From positions 1-36,939 of IMG/VR virus record IMGVR_UViG_3300028840_002895: 36,939 bases of DNA. One strand, given 5' to 3'. The notes beneath the pieces were generated by a model. The model ran no database searches. It saw only the letters and a program-made list of their open reading frames with translations, and was not told the origin of the DNA. The translations under genes were made by a program, and so were the position numbers. This stretch comes from a virus. The stretch's first letter is position 1, and every line of letters begins with the position of its first letter. This document shows, piece by piece, positions 21,282 to 31,100 of the stretch.

Positions 21282-22457
21282 TTAAAGCCTTGCGTTTGCT
21301 CTATAATTAGAAATTGTTCCGCCGCCAGATGCTGCCAGGTTGTAGATGTAATAATAGTGGTGAGTAGTAGTTGGTGCTGATCCTTCTAAAGTTGATCCGG
21401 CATAAGCACCACCGCTGGCAGTAAATGTGTACGACATGCTTGGAACTGCTCTTTTTTTCTCTTTGAAAAAGTCGGTCTGAAATAAAACAACAGAGGAAAC
21501 ACCACTGAAAGAACAACCAGCAAATACGTCATCTATTGTTTCATAATATCGCTGGCATCTTCGCAATTCATGATCATAAGGAAGCAGAAACTTGTGTGCA
21601 TCAGCCGCCGCAATGGTATGTTCACCCGGAAGCATTACCATTCCAGTCATATTGAACGTATTACCAACACCCAATCCCATGAAATTGTCTTGTGTGGTTG
21701 TTCCAATATAATTGCCAGAAATCCATGAGTCAGTAGTAGCATTTGCAAAGGTTGAACCAGTAGTCAGTGTAACTTCCTGATATATTCCAACAGATGTGTT
21801 CGAATACCAAGTTCCGAGAGCAGTTCCTGGTATGGTAAATGTATTCCAAGTCCAGGTATTTCCTGTCAGTGTGAGTTCTTTTATAAAGCTAAGATCGGTT
21901 CCCGATGATCTCAACGCATAGCTGTAAGTCAAGTCTGTTGAACAGCGAGACCAAAACCCGACTGTAATCGGCATTGCATTAGCGGTGCCTAGACCAAGTT
22001 TTCTAGTAAACGTTCCTTCGAGACGTTGTTGAAAATTGAGACTATCGGTTGAACCAACCGAAGCATCTTGAATCTGCACATTTGCTTGAATTGAATGGCT
22101 GTAGTTATTTGATGGCGTTTCTGTCGATTGCCAAGAATCACAATCAAATCCAGTTACGCGCATGGCAAATTCATCAACAGGATAATAACCAGTTGTGTTG
22201 CCAGCAGCAGTGCCATTTTCTTGTGAAACTGACATTCCGCCATTAATCATGAGATTATGAATGGCCATCGACTCGATACTTGGTACACCGAGATCGGCCT
22301 TGACTTGTGCAGTGTTGGCAAAAAACAGACCAGTAGTATTTGCGCGCCATTGTTCAACACCAGCAGCATATGCGATTAGCGTGTTGGAACCTGTATAAAC
22401 AATGCGGTTGTTGCCAGTTGATTCGAAATGTAAGTTGCTTACTTGAATTTCAGACAT
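21282..22457 (-). CDS. Tail fibre protein, paralogue 2
   Basis: A 391-residue fibre protein starting MSEIQVSNLHFESTGNNRIV. It shares with the gene at 19003-20223 the stretches ESMAIHNLMINGGMSVSQEN, GYYPVDEFAMRVTGFDCDSW, GTANAMPITVGFWSRCSTDL and EHTIAAADAHKFLLPYDHEL-RRCQRYYE, but the last 80 residues are different (FKEKKRAVPSMSYTFTASGG). Conserved shaft with variable tip is the usual pattern for receptor-binding proteins. The segment 21556-21599 is identical at DNA level to 19271-19314. Confidence 0.82.
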   Translation of the reverse strand: MSEIQVSNLHFESTGNNRIVYTGSNTLIAYAAGVEQWRANTTGLFFANTAQVKADLGVPSIESMAIHNLMINGGMSVSQENGTAAGNTTGYYPVDEFAMRVTGFDCDSWQSTETPSNNYSHSIQANVQIQDASVGSTDSLNFQQRLEGTFTRKLGLGTANAMPITVGFWSRCSTDLTYSYALRSSGTDLSFIKELTLTGNTWTWNTFTIPGTALGTWYSNTSVGIYQEVTLTTGSTFANATTDSWISGNYIGTTTQDNFMGLGVGNTFNMTGMVMLPGEHTIAAADAHKFLLPYDHELRRCQRYYETIDDVFAGCSFSGVSSVVLFQTDFFKEKKRAVPSMSYTFTASGGAYAGSTLEGSAPTTTHHYYYIYNLAASGGGTISNYRANARL

Positions 22458-22468
22458 TTTATTGTTCC

Positions 22469-23653
22469 TTACATTCTAGCGTTTGCTGCACCAACACCAG
22501 AACCAGCCATTCCTGTAGCATTGGTTAACCCAGTTCCCTGAATTGATATTCTTCTTCCAGCAACTCCAAAAGATGGAGTAAAATTGATTCTAGTACCACC
22601 ACTCCAATATTGAAATTGAGACACGACGCTTACACTTGGCGTCACCCGCATATCAGTTGGCAATTGCGTGCTTTCATACACCGAAAACGAACGTGATCCT
22701 GGGTAATATGTTATTACATTATTAAATTGAACATAGTACCTCTGACATTCTAATAGGTCAGCATCATAATGAGGTAATTCAAATCTTGGTGCTACACCAG
22801 TTGAATCTGGGTCTGCATACATTCCTACATCAAATATTTCAAAAACATCAGAAGTATTTCCAATGCCATTTGATGTTGATGATGTTCCAAGATGGAAGCC
22901 AGATTGCCAAGCATCTGCAGTTGTTTGAAAGGTGGAACCAGTAGCAAAGGTGAAGAATAGTCGTAATGATAAAGTGTTATCTTTGTTCCAAGTTCCAGAA
23001 GTATCACCAGGAAATGTTAGTGTCTGAAGGGTATCAGTATTTGCATCGCCTCCTGAGATAGTGAATTCACGAACAAATGTCCGATTGGTATCTTGGTTTA
23101 CCATAGCAACTGCATAAGTTCCTGCAGGACCTTTGAAACCAAATCGCAACACCACATCAACTGCATTTGCAGTGCCCCACTGCAAATCAGCAGTTCTTAG
23201 ACCTTCAATGTATTGAATAAGAAGAGCATATTGCCCAGCAGCAAGAGAAGTATCTGCCGATGTTACTGTCATTCTGATTCTATTTTCTGAACCGCCAGGA
23301 GTTGCCGAAGATACCTGCTGTGTTGTTAATGTACCATCTTGGCTGTGAAAAAAAACCCACTGGTCCACTGGATAATAAGCATTAGTAGTTCCACTGCTTG
23401 TACCATTTTCTTGACTAATTCGCATTCCAGGATTGACGATGTAATTTTTTGGTTGACGAAAATTCAGGCCGCCTTGTACAATTGATGTTGGTGTAATGGC
23501 TGTGTTTACACTGGTGTTACCAACACTAAGACTAGTCAATCCATTGATTGTTTCAACGTTTATTGATGTTGGTGTAATGGCTGTGTTTACACTGGTGTTA
23601 CCAACACTAAGACTAGTCAATCCATTGATTGTTTCAACGTTTAATGTAGACAT
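22469..23653 (-). CDS. Tail fibre protein, paralogue 3, with tandem N-terminal duplication
   Basis: A 394-residue fibre protein. Two identical 27-residue units (each INVETINGLTSLSVGNTSVN plus TAITPTS) open the protein, encoded by a perfect 81-bp tandem repeat. The core is related to the other two paralogues (NYIVNPGMRISQENGTSSGT, NAYYPVDQWVFFHS, RFELPHYDADLLECQRYYVQ) but more distant; it lacks the EHTI-AHKFLLPYDHEL block. The tip ends GMAGSGVGAANARM. Its start overlaps the stop of the preceding gene (TAATG). Confidence 0.8.
   Translation of the reverse strand: MSTLNVETINGLTSLSVGNTSVNTAITPTSINVETINGLTSLSVGNTSVNTAITPTSIVQGGLNFRQPKNYIVNPGMRISQENGTSSGTTNAYYPVDQWVFFHSQDGTLTTQQVSSATPGGSENRIRMTVTSADTSLAAGQYALLIQYIEGLRTADLQWGTANAVDVVLRFGFKGPAGTYAVAMVNQDTNRTFVREFTISGGDANTDTLQTLTFPGDTSGTWNKDNTLSLRLFFTFATGSTFQTTADAWQSGFHLGTSSTSNGIGNTSDVFEIFDVGMYADPDSTGVAPRFELPHYDADLLECQRYYVQFNNVITYYPGSRSFSVYESTQLPTDMRVTPSVSVVSQFQYWSGGTRINFTPSFGVAGRRISIQGTGLTNATGMAGSGVGAANARM
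23481..23642 (-). repeat. Perfect 81-bp tandem duplication in a fibre gene
   Basis: Copies at 23481-23561 and 23562-23642 are identical base for base and in frame (27 codons each). Absence of any silent difference points to a recent event. It lengthens the N-terminal part of the fibre, probably the region near virion attachment. Confidence 0.92.
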
Positions 23654-24072
23654 TATACGACCACCAGTCTTGCGCCAGCTTCAATGGTAAGTGTATTACC
23701 AGTGGCAATAGTAAGTGGACCAGCAACAACACTATTTTCACCAGCAACAAGTGTTACGTTTGCCGACTGTGTGTTTCCGTTGATTTTGTAGAGGTTGTTG
23801 GCATTTGGAGCATCGCCTATAGCTCCAAGGTTGCCTTTATAGTATCCACCACCAGCACCAACTTTATCCCAAACGTTATTTGCATAACCTTCGAATTTGT
23901 TGATCTCTGAATTGTAGCGGAACATTCCGTTTGCACCAGAAGGACGATCTGCCGTATTACCAACAGGAACAAGAATTGCGTCGTTTGATGCTATGTGTAC
24001 TGTTACGGATGGACTGGCTGTATTAACAGCCAAACCTTTGCGAATGCGAAAAAACTTTTCAGCCAAGTTCAT
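23653..24072 (-). CDS. Fibre-associated virion protein (139 aa)
   Basis: A 139-residue protein. MNLAEKFFRIRKGLAVNTAS is followed by NTADRPSGANGMFRYNSEIN-KFEGYANNVW, the DRP-x-x-x-x-G-x-x-RYN-x-x-x-x-x-FEGY motif found in many phage fibre and head-decoration proteins. The C-terminal half is a short beta-solenoid-like stretch (GPLTIATGNTLTIEAGARLV). It begins 27 nt after an exact TATAAATA and has GGGGAGA as RBS. It is likely a short adaptor or fibre subunit, inferred from motif and neighbours. Confidence 0.72.
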   Translation of the reverse strand: MNLAEKFFRIRKGLAVNTASPSVTVHIASNDAILVPVGNTADRPSGANGMFRYNSEINKFEGYANNVWDKVGAGGGYYKGNLGAIGDAPNANNLYKINGNTQSANVTLVAGENSVVAGPLTIATGNTLTIEAGARLVVV

Positions 24073-24098
24073 TCTCCCCTGGTCTTGTTGTTATTGAT

Positions 24099-24106
24099 TA
24101 TTTATA
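24099..24106 (-). promoter_or_regulatory. T4 late-promoter-like TATAAATA
   Basis: An exact TATAAATA on the minus strand in the gap between two genes, 27 nt before the ATG of the gene at 23653-24072. It would drive the fibre paralogue block. Exact consensus plus intergenic position makes it the strongest late-promoter candidate. Confidence 0.62.
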
Positions 24107-24114
24107 GTCATTCG

Positions 24115-24855
24115 TTATTTACGAGTTCCATTACTGAGCAATCGTATTGTTGTGTTTGCTGATGTTGGCGTAAACCAAACTCTTACGTGTGTTGAATTCG
24201 CATTCGCAGTCAAAGGCCCCATCGAAGTGTTACTATCAGTCACTGCATATTCAGTAAAATAGGCATTTCCTTCATCTTGAACCACCACCAATTTTGAAAT
24301 GGTTCTGTTGTTGGCAGCATTGTCATTGATTGTTGACGTGTATTCCATGCTAAAGTAGGCAGATAGCAACCAAGAATCTACTTCCTGTGCAGAAGTTCCG
24401 GTTGTAGTATGTTCTATTGGTTGTCTGCCTGTTGCCAACAACCACGATCCGTTTGCATTGAGAAAATATGCGTCATCCGCTTTTTGTGCGGCGGTTGGTT
24501 TGGTAAAGGTAAAGGAAACAGTGGAATTTGAAAATGTCAGTGACGTACTATTTACCACACTATTGACGGTTGAGTTGCCTATGCCAACTCTAACGCCAGT
24601 AACAGCAACGTTGGAAGTTATTGGTAGTTCTGCGCTCGATTGAACATTACCACCACGCAAACCATTGACTGCTGTCAATGTTGTATAAGAGAAGATTCCA
24701 TTACCATACGCATTACCAGTGGTAATGGAACCATTCGCGTCCGAGTTGGCAGTAACAATGGTGTTTGATGTCAAGTTTGCCAACTCATTGACTTTATTGA
24801 TCAGCGTTTGAAATGTATCTGTAGTGATGTTGATGAGCGTTACTGATTGTGTCAT
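24115..24855 (-). CDS. Tail fibre / virion structural protein (246 aa)
   Basis: A 246-residue Asn/Thr/Ser-rich beta protein. It begins MTQSVTLINITTDTFQTLIN-KVNELANLTSNT, a short helical or coiled start common to phage fibre proteins, followed by repeated strands (AVTGVRVGIGNSTVNSVVNS). The C-terminal half (KLVVVQDEGNAYFTEYAVTD) resembles a beta-sandwich tip. Its start overlaps the stop of the previous gene. Exact role in the tail is unknown. Confidence 0.65.
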   Translation of the reverse strand: MTQSVTLINITTDTFQTLINKVNELANLTSNTIVTANSDANGSITTGNAYGNGIFSYTTLTAVNGLRGGNVQSSAELPITSNVAVTGVRVGIGNSTVNSVVNSTSLTFSNSTVSFTFTKPTAAQKADDAYFLNANGSWLLATGRQPIEHTTTGTSAQEVDSWLLSAYFSMEYTSTINDNAANNRTISKLVVVQDEGNAYFTEYAVTDSNTSMGPLTANANSTHVRVWFTPTSANTTIRLLSNGTRK

Positions 24856-25052
24856 CTAGCGTTTGCCTTGATTAGTGTTTTCAATTCATCGAGTTCGCGC
24901 TTCAAATCATTCACTTCGGATGTAACCTTGTCCAATTCCTTTTTGTGTCGCCGCCTTTCGAGTATCATTTTGTATTCCGACTCGTTGGTATTTATGATAA
25001 CGTTGGTTTTTTCGTCTCGATATAGGCCGGGTGCGTTCTTGATTGGTTTCAT
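24852..25052 (-). CDS. Small coiled-coil virion protein (66 aa)
   Basis: A 66-residue, charged protein. The N-terminus MKPIKNAPGLYRDEKTNVII-NTNESEYK is a pattern I recognise from small proteins in tail regions of T4-like marine phages. The second half (KELDKVTSEVNDLKRELDEL) is a coiled coil with heptad-spaced Leu/Val. It overlaps the next gene by 4 nt. Function is unknown; an oligomerising connector is plausible. Confidence 0.65.
   Translation of the reverse strand: MKPIKNAPGLYRDEKTNVIINTNESEYKMILERRRHKKELDKVTSEVNDLKRELDELKTLIKANAR
24988..24996 (-). promoter_or_regulatory. CATAAATAC motif within the coiled-coil gene
   Basis: The minus strand reads CATAAATAC about 133 nt upstream of the gene at 24115-24855, inside coding sequence. 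It matches the form seen before gp19 and before the holin-like gene; intragenic late promoters occur in T4, but chance is possible. Confidence 0.28.
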
Positions 25053-25054
25053 GG

Positions 25055-27697
25055 TTATGCACTCAATCCGACACCACGCATATCGTCAATTCGAGGAATG
25101 ATGTGTGGATTTGACGACAACATAACAATTTTGATTGCAATAGACTCGTATCCATCGAATTTTGAATATGCGCTGTTGTAATAGCGAACGATGTTATCGT
25201 TTTGCTTGTTATTGAATGCTTGTCGAGGATATGTGATTTTCTCTATGTTCATTCCCTCAGTGATCAACGAAACGTTGGCTGTTGTCGTGTCCATAACAAA
25301 TTCTGTGTTGTTGGTGATGGAAGCAACCGAAACGACCAAATGATTGTTAACAAAAAGAGGCTGATACATGTAAACAAGATCACCAACTGCCAGATCAGTA
25401 GAAAATGTAGTGCCTGATCCAACAACAGTAGCATTGCCTGATTGAATTTGTACTGATCCATCAAGAGCAGTTCGTGTTTGTGGCACTTGGAAGAAACCAA
25501 ATTCCATTTCAATGAAGTCATCCAAATCACTGGTTGACGAGAAGAGATTGTTGCCAGCCTTTACTTCCAACTCTGTCCAGTTTTTATCGTCAAAAGCATC
25601 TGGGTCTTCGTTTTTGAAGATGCGTGCATATGCGCGAACATCAGTATTAGCAGGACGATATGCCGTAAGGAATAGACGCAAGTCTTCGGCGGTTCGAGCA
25701 AAATTGAACGTTTTTGTTATGCCCTTTGCATATGCATTGCCACTATCCGTGTGTTCATCTGTGTAATCATTGTTAATGATATGCTTTGTGAACAGAATCT
25801 TTGGTTCCCAGAAACGAATGGTTGAGAAATCAGAGTTTGAATAATCAACATCAACAGTCAGCTTGAATGATTCACTCGTGAGAGTAGAAGTGTTGCTAAC
25901 CTTGTCGTTTGGATTGCCATTTGCATACAGAGTATTGAATTCGTTGGACTTTGACATGATGGCAGGAATTTTGTCGAGGTAATCAACATAATTTACGTCA
26001 TACATGACAATATCAAGTTGGTTGGTTGTTCCACCATCATTTACATAAAACGCTTCGTTGGCAATGACATTTGAATCTGGTGTTTTGTAGTAATTGGTTT
26101 CCAGTTTCAGGTTATAGTCGTTGTCTTCGGTGTCGTCGATTGTAAAGAATGGAACAAATTCACCCAATTCAAGATTTCGAACTGTACAATCGCGGAAAAT
26201 GTTGCTGCCATATTCTGTTCGAAGATCAGCACCAACAGTATATGTAAAGGTTGCGCTTGAGCCAGCGCTTGTGTTGGATGTGGTATTGCCTACTTGTGAA
26301 GAATTTGCAACCACTGCCTCAATGCTTGCACTGTTGACAAAACCACAACCAAGATTCGAGAAGTGAAGGGCAGTAATTCCGCCAGTGGAATTCGTTACCA
26401 GATTCGCAACTGCAACATAACCACCAGTTACGACGCCGGGAACGTTTTCGAAACCTTTCACATAGAAAACATCGCTGTTGTTATATCCAGAACCACCGTT
26501 GGTGACAGTAACAGCAGTAATTGTGTTGTTCACAAAACGAACTGTACTGTTGGCTGAAGAATCAACCAGCATCAAGAATGAACTAGAAATTCCAAATGGA
26601 GATGTTCTGTCAAATTGCGAACAGCGACCAGTTGGCGTAATCATCACCTTGGCGTTGCTGGATGAGAACGAAACTTCTTCAGTGAGAACCAAGCGAGTGT
26701 TTGATTCAATTGCAGCAATACCACGAATGTTTGTCGTTGTTTCGTCGGTTACGACGATTTTGCTGTTTTCGTCAATCGTCGAGAATATGTTAGACCACTG
26801 AAATGTAGCACCATTTGGAAGAAGTGTGTTTGCTACAATAACATTGTTTCCAGAAGTTGTCGTGATGGTTAGATATGAATTTGAGTTTGACCATCCACCA
26901 GGATAGAAAACGGTGTTTTGATATGCTTGTTGTGCACCAATAAACTGCCCTTCTGTCGATCTATCGAAGTCATAAAGAATGTATTCATACGAGTTGAAGT
27001 TGATATTAAACCCAGCGTTGGAGCTTGTGTTGTTTGCAGTGACAGAAGAATTTTCGCGTGGTCTAATAATCGTAGAACTATCGATTGAACTATTACCAGA
27101 AACAGGAATGCCGCCATGCGAGTATCGAGCAATCTTGATGTCGAATTTGATTGTCGTATCACTAACAGGCCGCCAGTTTTTCAAGTATTCATCCAGGTTG
27201 GAATCATCAGTTGCCTGAAATACTGTGTTGAACGTATAATATTTGCCAACGATTTTGTTTGATGGGCCAGGAGAGATCAGTGTTGAGCCAGTCAAAACTT
27301 CGCCAACTTTACTTTTCCAAATTACGTATTGGCTGGACAAATCATATGACCAGAGAATTGCATACTCTTTACCAGTTTCAACTGTAATAGGACGAGGAAA
27401 ACGAAACGTGCTTGGAACCGTGGCATCCGATGATGTCGTGATATCAGAATACGACAATTCGGCTTGTTCGAGTGTAAAAACGCCGCTATCTCGCGTAATT
27501 AGAGGAACACCATATCGAGTCGGTACGATATAGACAACAACACCAGGACGTGAGTTTGTCAGGTTCAAGTTGAAATCTGGCTTGAACTTGAAGTATAGAT
27601 TTACTGCCGAAATGTCGCAAGTTGGCGCATCGTTTACTACTGCCGGATCGACATAGAAAACCTGTGCACCATCAAAACTTTTGGTAAGGAGTGGCAT
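25055..27697 (-). CDS. Large baseplate / tail protein (880 aa)
   Basis: An 880-residue virion protein. The N-terminus MPLLTKSFDGAQVFYVDPAV and PRPITVETGKEYAILWSYDL resembles baseplate-periphery proteins of T4-like marine phages. The middle has two GxGY-type repeats (VTNGGSGYNNSDVFYVKGFE; FSNLGCGFVNSASIEAVV). Near the C-terminus is a beta module IQSGNATVVGSGTTFSTDLA-VGDLVYMYQP, also present in related form in the 1639- and 676-residue proteins. It ends with a conserved KIVMLSSNPHIIPRIDDMRG motif. I cannot name a T4 counterpart; by position it replaces part of the gp9-gp12 set. Confidence 0.72.
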   Translation of the reverse strand: MPLLTKSFDGAQVFYVDPAVVNDAPTCDISAVNLYFKFKPDFNLNLTNSRPGVVVYIVPTRYGVPLITRDSGVFTLEQAELSYSDITTSSDATVPSTFRFPRPITVETGKEYAILWSYDLSSQYVIWKSKVGEVLTGSTLISPGPSNKIVGKYYTFNTVFQATDDSNLDEYLKNWRPVSDTTIKFDIKIARYSHGGIPVSGNSSIDSSTIIRPRENSSVTANNTSSNAGFNINFNSYEYILYDFDRSTEGQFIGAQQAYQNTVFYPGGWSNSNSYLTITTTSGNNVIVANTLLPNGATFQWSNIFSTIDENSKIVVTDETTTNIRGIAAIESNTRLVLTEEVSFSSSNAKVMITPTGRCSQFDRTSPFGISSSFLMLVDSSANSTVRFVNNTITAVTVTNGGSGYNNSDVFYVKGFENVPGVVTGGYVAVANLVTNSTGGITALHFSNLGCGFVNSASIEAVVANSSQVGNTTSNTSAGSSATFTYTVGADLRTEYGSNIFRDCTVRNLELGEFVPFFTIDDTEDNDYNLKLETNYYKTPDSNVIANEAFYVNDGGTTNQLDIVMYDVNYVDYLDKIPAIMSKSNEFNTLYANGNPNDKVSNTSTLTSESFKLTVDVDYSNSDFSTIRFWEPKILFTKHIINNDYTDEHTDSGNAYAKGITKTFNFARTAEDLRLFLTAYRPANTDVRAYARIFKNEDPDAFDDKNWTELEVKAGNNLFSSTSDLDDFIEMEFGFFQVPQTRTALDGSVQIQSGNATVVGSGTTFSTDLAVGDLVYMYQPLFVNNHLVVSVASITNNTEFVMDTTTANVSLITEGMNIEKITYPRQAFNNKQNDNIVRYYNSAYSKFDGYESIAIKIVMLSSNPHIIPRIDDMRGVGLSA

Positions 27698-27699
27698 TA

Positions 27700-28161
27700 T
27701 TATGTATCCTCGTAATTGGTCAAATCTAAATCAGGCGAGAATGGAAGAAGAATATTCGAATTGTAGATTCGCTGTGCTTTTGAAAGTCCTGTTGCGTCAC
27801 TCAGTTCAAAGATGGTTTTTGATAGATAAACATTTTCTTTCTTCTTCTGCTTCGGGTCTTTGAAACGTTCTCCTTCGGATGTAAGCGCGCGAGTTTGCTT
27901 CTTTTCAAAAACTCGGTTATCCTTTGAGAAGTTTAGAGTGTTTGGAACCTCAACCAAACACTCCAATAAAAGTTCGCCATCAGAAGACGATAATAGAGTT
28001 CCGCCATAATCACCGCCATTCTTTCGCGTTGCGAATGAGTGATCGACACCGTTGAGCGTCATCGTATAGATCGTGTTTGGCTTCAATCCACGAAAAATCA
28101 TTCGCAACGCTACAGTACGTCTCTTAGTTGTGAATAGAGCTTCATCTGTCAAATTTGTCAT
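27700..28161 (-). CDS. Baseplate-region protein (153 aa)
   Basis: A 153-residue protein. The segment RMIFRGLKPNTIYTMTLNGV followed by DGELLLECLVEV looks like an Ig/fibronectin-like fold seen in phage baseplate-associated proteins. A Lys-rich middle (KDPKQKKKENVYLSKTIFEL) and SKAQRIYNSNILLPF close the protein. RBS is AGAGGA. It is compactly placed between the two largest proteins of the window, so a structural partner role is likely, but no family name can be given. Confidence 0.6.
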   Translation of the reverse strand: MTNLTDEALFTTKRRTVALRMIFRGLKPNTIYTMTLNGVDHSFATRKNGGDYGGTLLSSSDGELLLECLVEVPNTLNFSKDNRVFEKKQTRALTSEGERFKDPKQKKKENVYLSKTIFELSDATGLSKAQRIYNSNILLPFSPDLDLTNYEDT

Positions 28162-28171
28162 TTCTTATCCT

Positions 28172-31100
28172 CTATTTATCTGACTTTGGTCGAATCATCA
28201 GACCAACAACGAAACACAATGGCTCAAATACTGCGCGTAATGCTGCACCCGGCCAGAAACGTTTGCCGCGCTTTTGTTGTCGAATATCAGCAGTTCGGCT
28301 TCTTACAATATATTCCACCGAATGCTTGACTGCTCTTCGTGGCAACGAGTTTCCACCCTTGTAATATTTAATTAGTGGTCTGAAAATCGCATGATAACCA
28401 CGCTGATAAGCAGGATGGAGTGTTTTTGATTGCTCAAGCCAGATTGCTTGGCGATATGAACCAAAGCCATATTCATTGTTCATGGCAGTACAAACGATTT
28501 TGGCACCACCACTGCCGCCACCGCCGCCGCCGCCGCCGCCATCGCAATCGCCGCCAGGGTCGCCGCAACCTGCGTCGCCGCCGTCATACCAATTGCCGCC
28601 GCCACCAGTGGCAGGCCGACCAGGAGCACCAGGGTAGCCAGGAACACCAGGAGCACCAGGAACACCAGGAGCACCAGGAGCACCAGGAGGCGGTGTCGGA
28701 CAACCAACAGTGGAACGATCAATGGGATAGCGGAATAAAAGCTTCCAACGGCTCGAACCATCACCTTTGAAGGTACGAATTGTGTAATTTCTTCCAAGGT
28801 TTGGATTGTGCGTAAACGTAATTTTTCCCATGTAATTTGCATAACCACTCGATATGGTTCTATCTATACCATAGATCGAGAAGTTTTCATCAAACCACTT
28901 GGATGCTTCATCGCTGCGAACCAAGGTTTTTTCTGCTGCTGTTAGCGCTGTCGAATCGGATGTGGACGCCAGGAGAGTTGTTCCTTGATAAATTTCAACA
29001 CGAATGTTCTTGTCATATGCATAGAAGAAAACTGTTGCTGTGCTATTCACGTATTCAATTACACCAGGAGAAATTTCAGACGCACCACCAGCGAGTTTCA
29101 CTTCCCAATTGTCTACATAGGAAGAAACGGCATTGCCGGTTTCTGTTACGCTGAATTTGGTGCGATAACCAAAAGTGTTTGCAATCTGTGTATCCGGCAA
29201 ACAGATCGGTTCAATTGCATCAGCAGGATCGGATGAGTTTTCTTGATTGACAAGATCGAAATCTACGTATTCACCCCAAGACGTGTTGGCAATGCTAAAC
29301 CCTGCAACCCATGTCATACGAGGCGGAACAAGTTTGTTTTGATGAATACGCGCAGCGAAAATCGGGTTTGAGTAATCGAGACGTTTGTAGTCATCAAATG
29401 CATCTGCAAAGAAGCCAAACTTAAATCGATTGAGATTTGGATCGAGCGAACTAGGAATGATGCGATCCTTCACATCTGTTTCCAAAAGTGACAGTGAAGT
29501 ATAATATTCCAAATCAGAAACGCGACGTTCGAGTTGGTTCAATTCAGCCATTGTGAGATTGGTTGGCTGTGTGTGTTTGGAAGATGTCGAACCAGATTCC
29601 AGAACACGAATTGTACGACGAATGAAACGCAAACGTTGACCAGTTACGTTGATCGTTCGCATATTACCAATCTCTTTCCAGCGTTCCGAAGGATTGATTG
29701 GAATGTTTGGATATGGAGGAACGTAAATGTCACCAAGCTTGATTGTGCCAACAGGTGTGCTTGGTGGCGTTGATTGTTGTCGGTTTGGCGATCCCTTACC
29801 AGAAACAACCTTGAAGTTGCCAAATTTGTCAAGGAAAACACTGTCGATGCGTGCCAGATATTGGCTAATCGTTGCCGACATGATGGAGTCAGGCAATGGG
29901 AATTTTTTGTTGTTCGAAGGATCAGCAGTATTGCCAAAACTAAGCGTTTCTGGCGGATTGATCGGAGCACCTGCTACAGTAGCGTGTGGAGTGGCTGTAT
30001 TAGCCGCATAGGGGCGGAAATCAAACTGGTTGATAAGATCGTACTCTTTGCCAGAATCGGCATGTACTACGCCTATTTCAAGCGAGTGAACGTTGGAGAC
30101 GATGTTCGACAACGGTTGGCTGTCAATTTCAAAACGCTCTGCTGTGTTCGACGATACGTAGGAAATAGGCGTAAAGAAACCACCACTACCAGATTCGGTG
30201 AAATAGTCAAATTCAACCAACAGATAATCACCAGAAGAAATCGTAGTTCCGCTTCGTGGCTTCATATACAGATAAGATAAGCCATAGTAGTTTTCGTTTT
30301 GGTTGTGATCGATGTAGAATTCACTGATTTTGCTGTTCGATGATGTTGTAATCGTGGAGTTGCCAGAATGATAAACATTGCGAAGACGAAATGCGTCAGG
30401 AACACCAAGACACCAGGGACCATTTACGCCGCCAGCATTGTTCGACGTGTCAATTTTCACATAGCGAGTACGATTTGGTGTTTTGGTTTTTTGTGTAACA
30501 TCAGTACGCTGGATATTGACTCCAAGAGCAACAGTTTGTGCAGTTGCCAATGCAAAAGGAATGGCATTGAGCGTCATGATATCTTTGCTGCCATTTATCG
30601 ATCCAGTAAATCCTGATCGAGAACCAAACGGAATTGGTACGTTTTTAGGAAGCGTGCGCCTGAATGTTGCGCTTGTGTTGGCAAAGTCACCAACACGATC
30701 AAGCTGCACGGATGTGGAGTTGATGACTTTTGTGACTTGGTGAAGTTGTGAACCACCAGTCGAATTGGCAAAAACAGATACATAATCACCAGCAACAAGT
30801 TCTGCTTGGAAATCTGTCCCTGCACCAACCACAGTATTTGAAGTTGTGTTGATGGACAAAGTTCCTGTCAGATTTGTTGGTGATATGAGATCGGCGTCAA
30901 CAGGTGCCATGTATATTTTACGCAATTCGGCGTTTGACATGGCTCCGGTTGTCAAGAAAAATTCATCCGATACCGCTGATATGTCGTAAATCACGCTACC
31001 CGTGGTGTTTGCCATGGTTTGCGTTTGAGTCAAATTGCGATAGATGTACGAAATGTTGTTGGCGTTTTGTATCGAGTCAACACCAGAATAGAAAAGCAGA

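Noticed and set aside
28172-28180. GATAAATAG before the gene at 27700-28161 as a late promoter
   Set aside because: Only 11 nt separate it from the start codon, and it is explained by the stop codon and last codons of the upstream gene; there is no room for a -10 element plus leader with RBS.
28505-28692. CRISPR-like or noncoding repeat array
   Set aside because: Repeats are contiguous 9-mers without spacers and keep the reading frame, encoding Gly-x-y.
28480-28848. Low-complexity Val/Leu/Ala ORF overlapping the collagen-like region
   Set aside because: It arises from reading the Gly/Pro repeat codons in another frame; the collagen-like frame is continuous with the 1639-residue protein.
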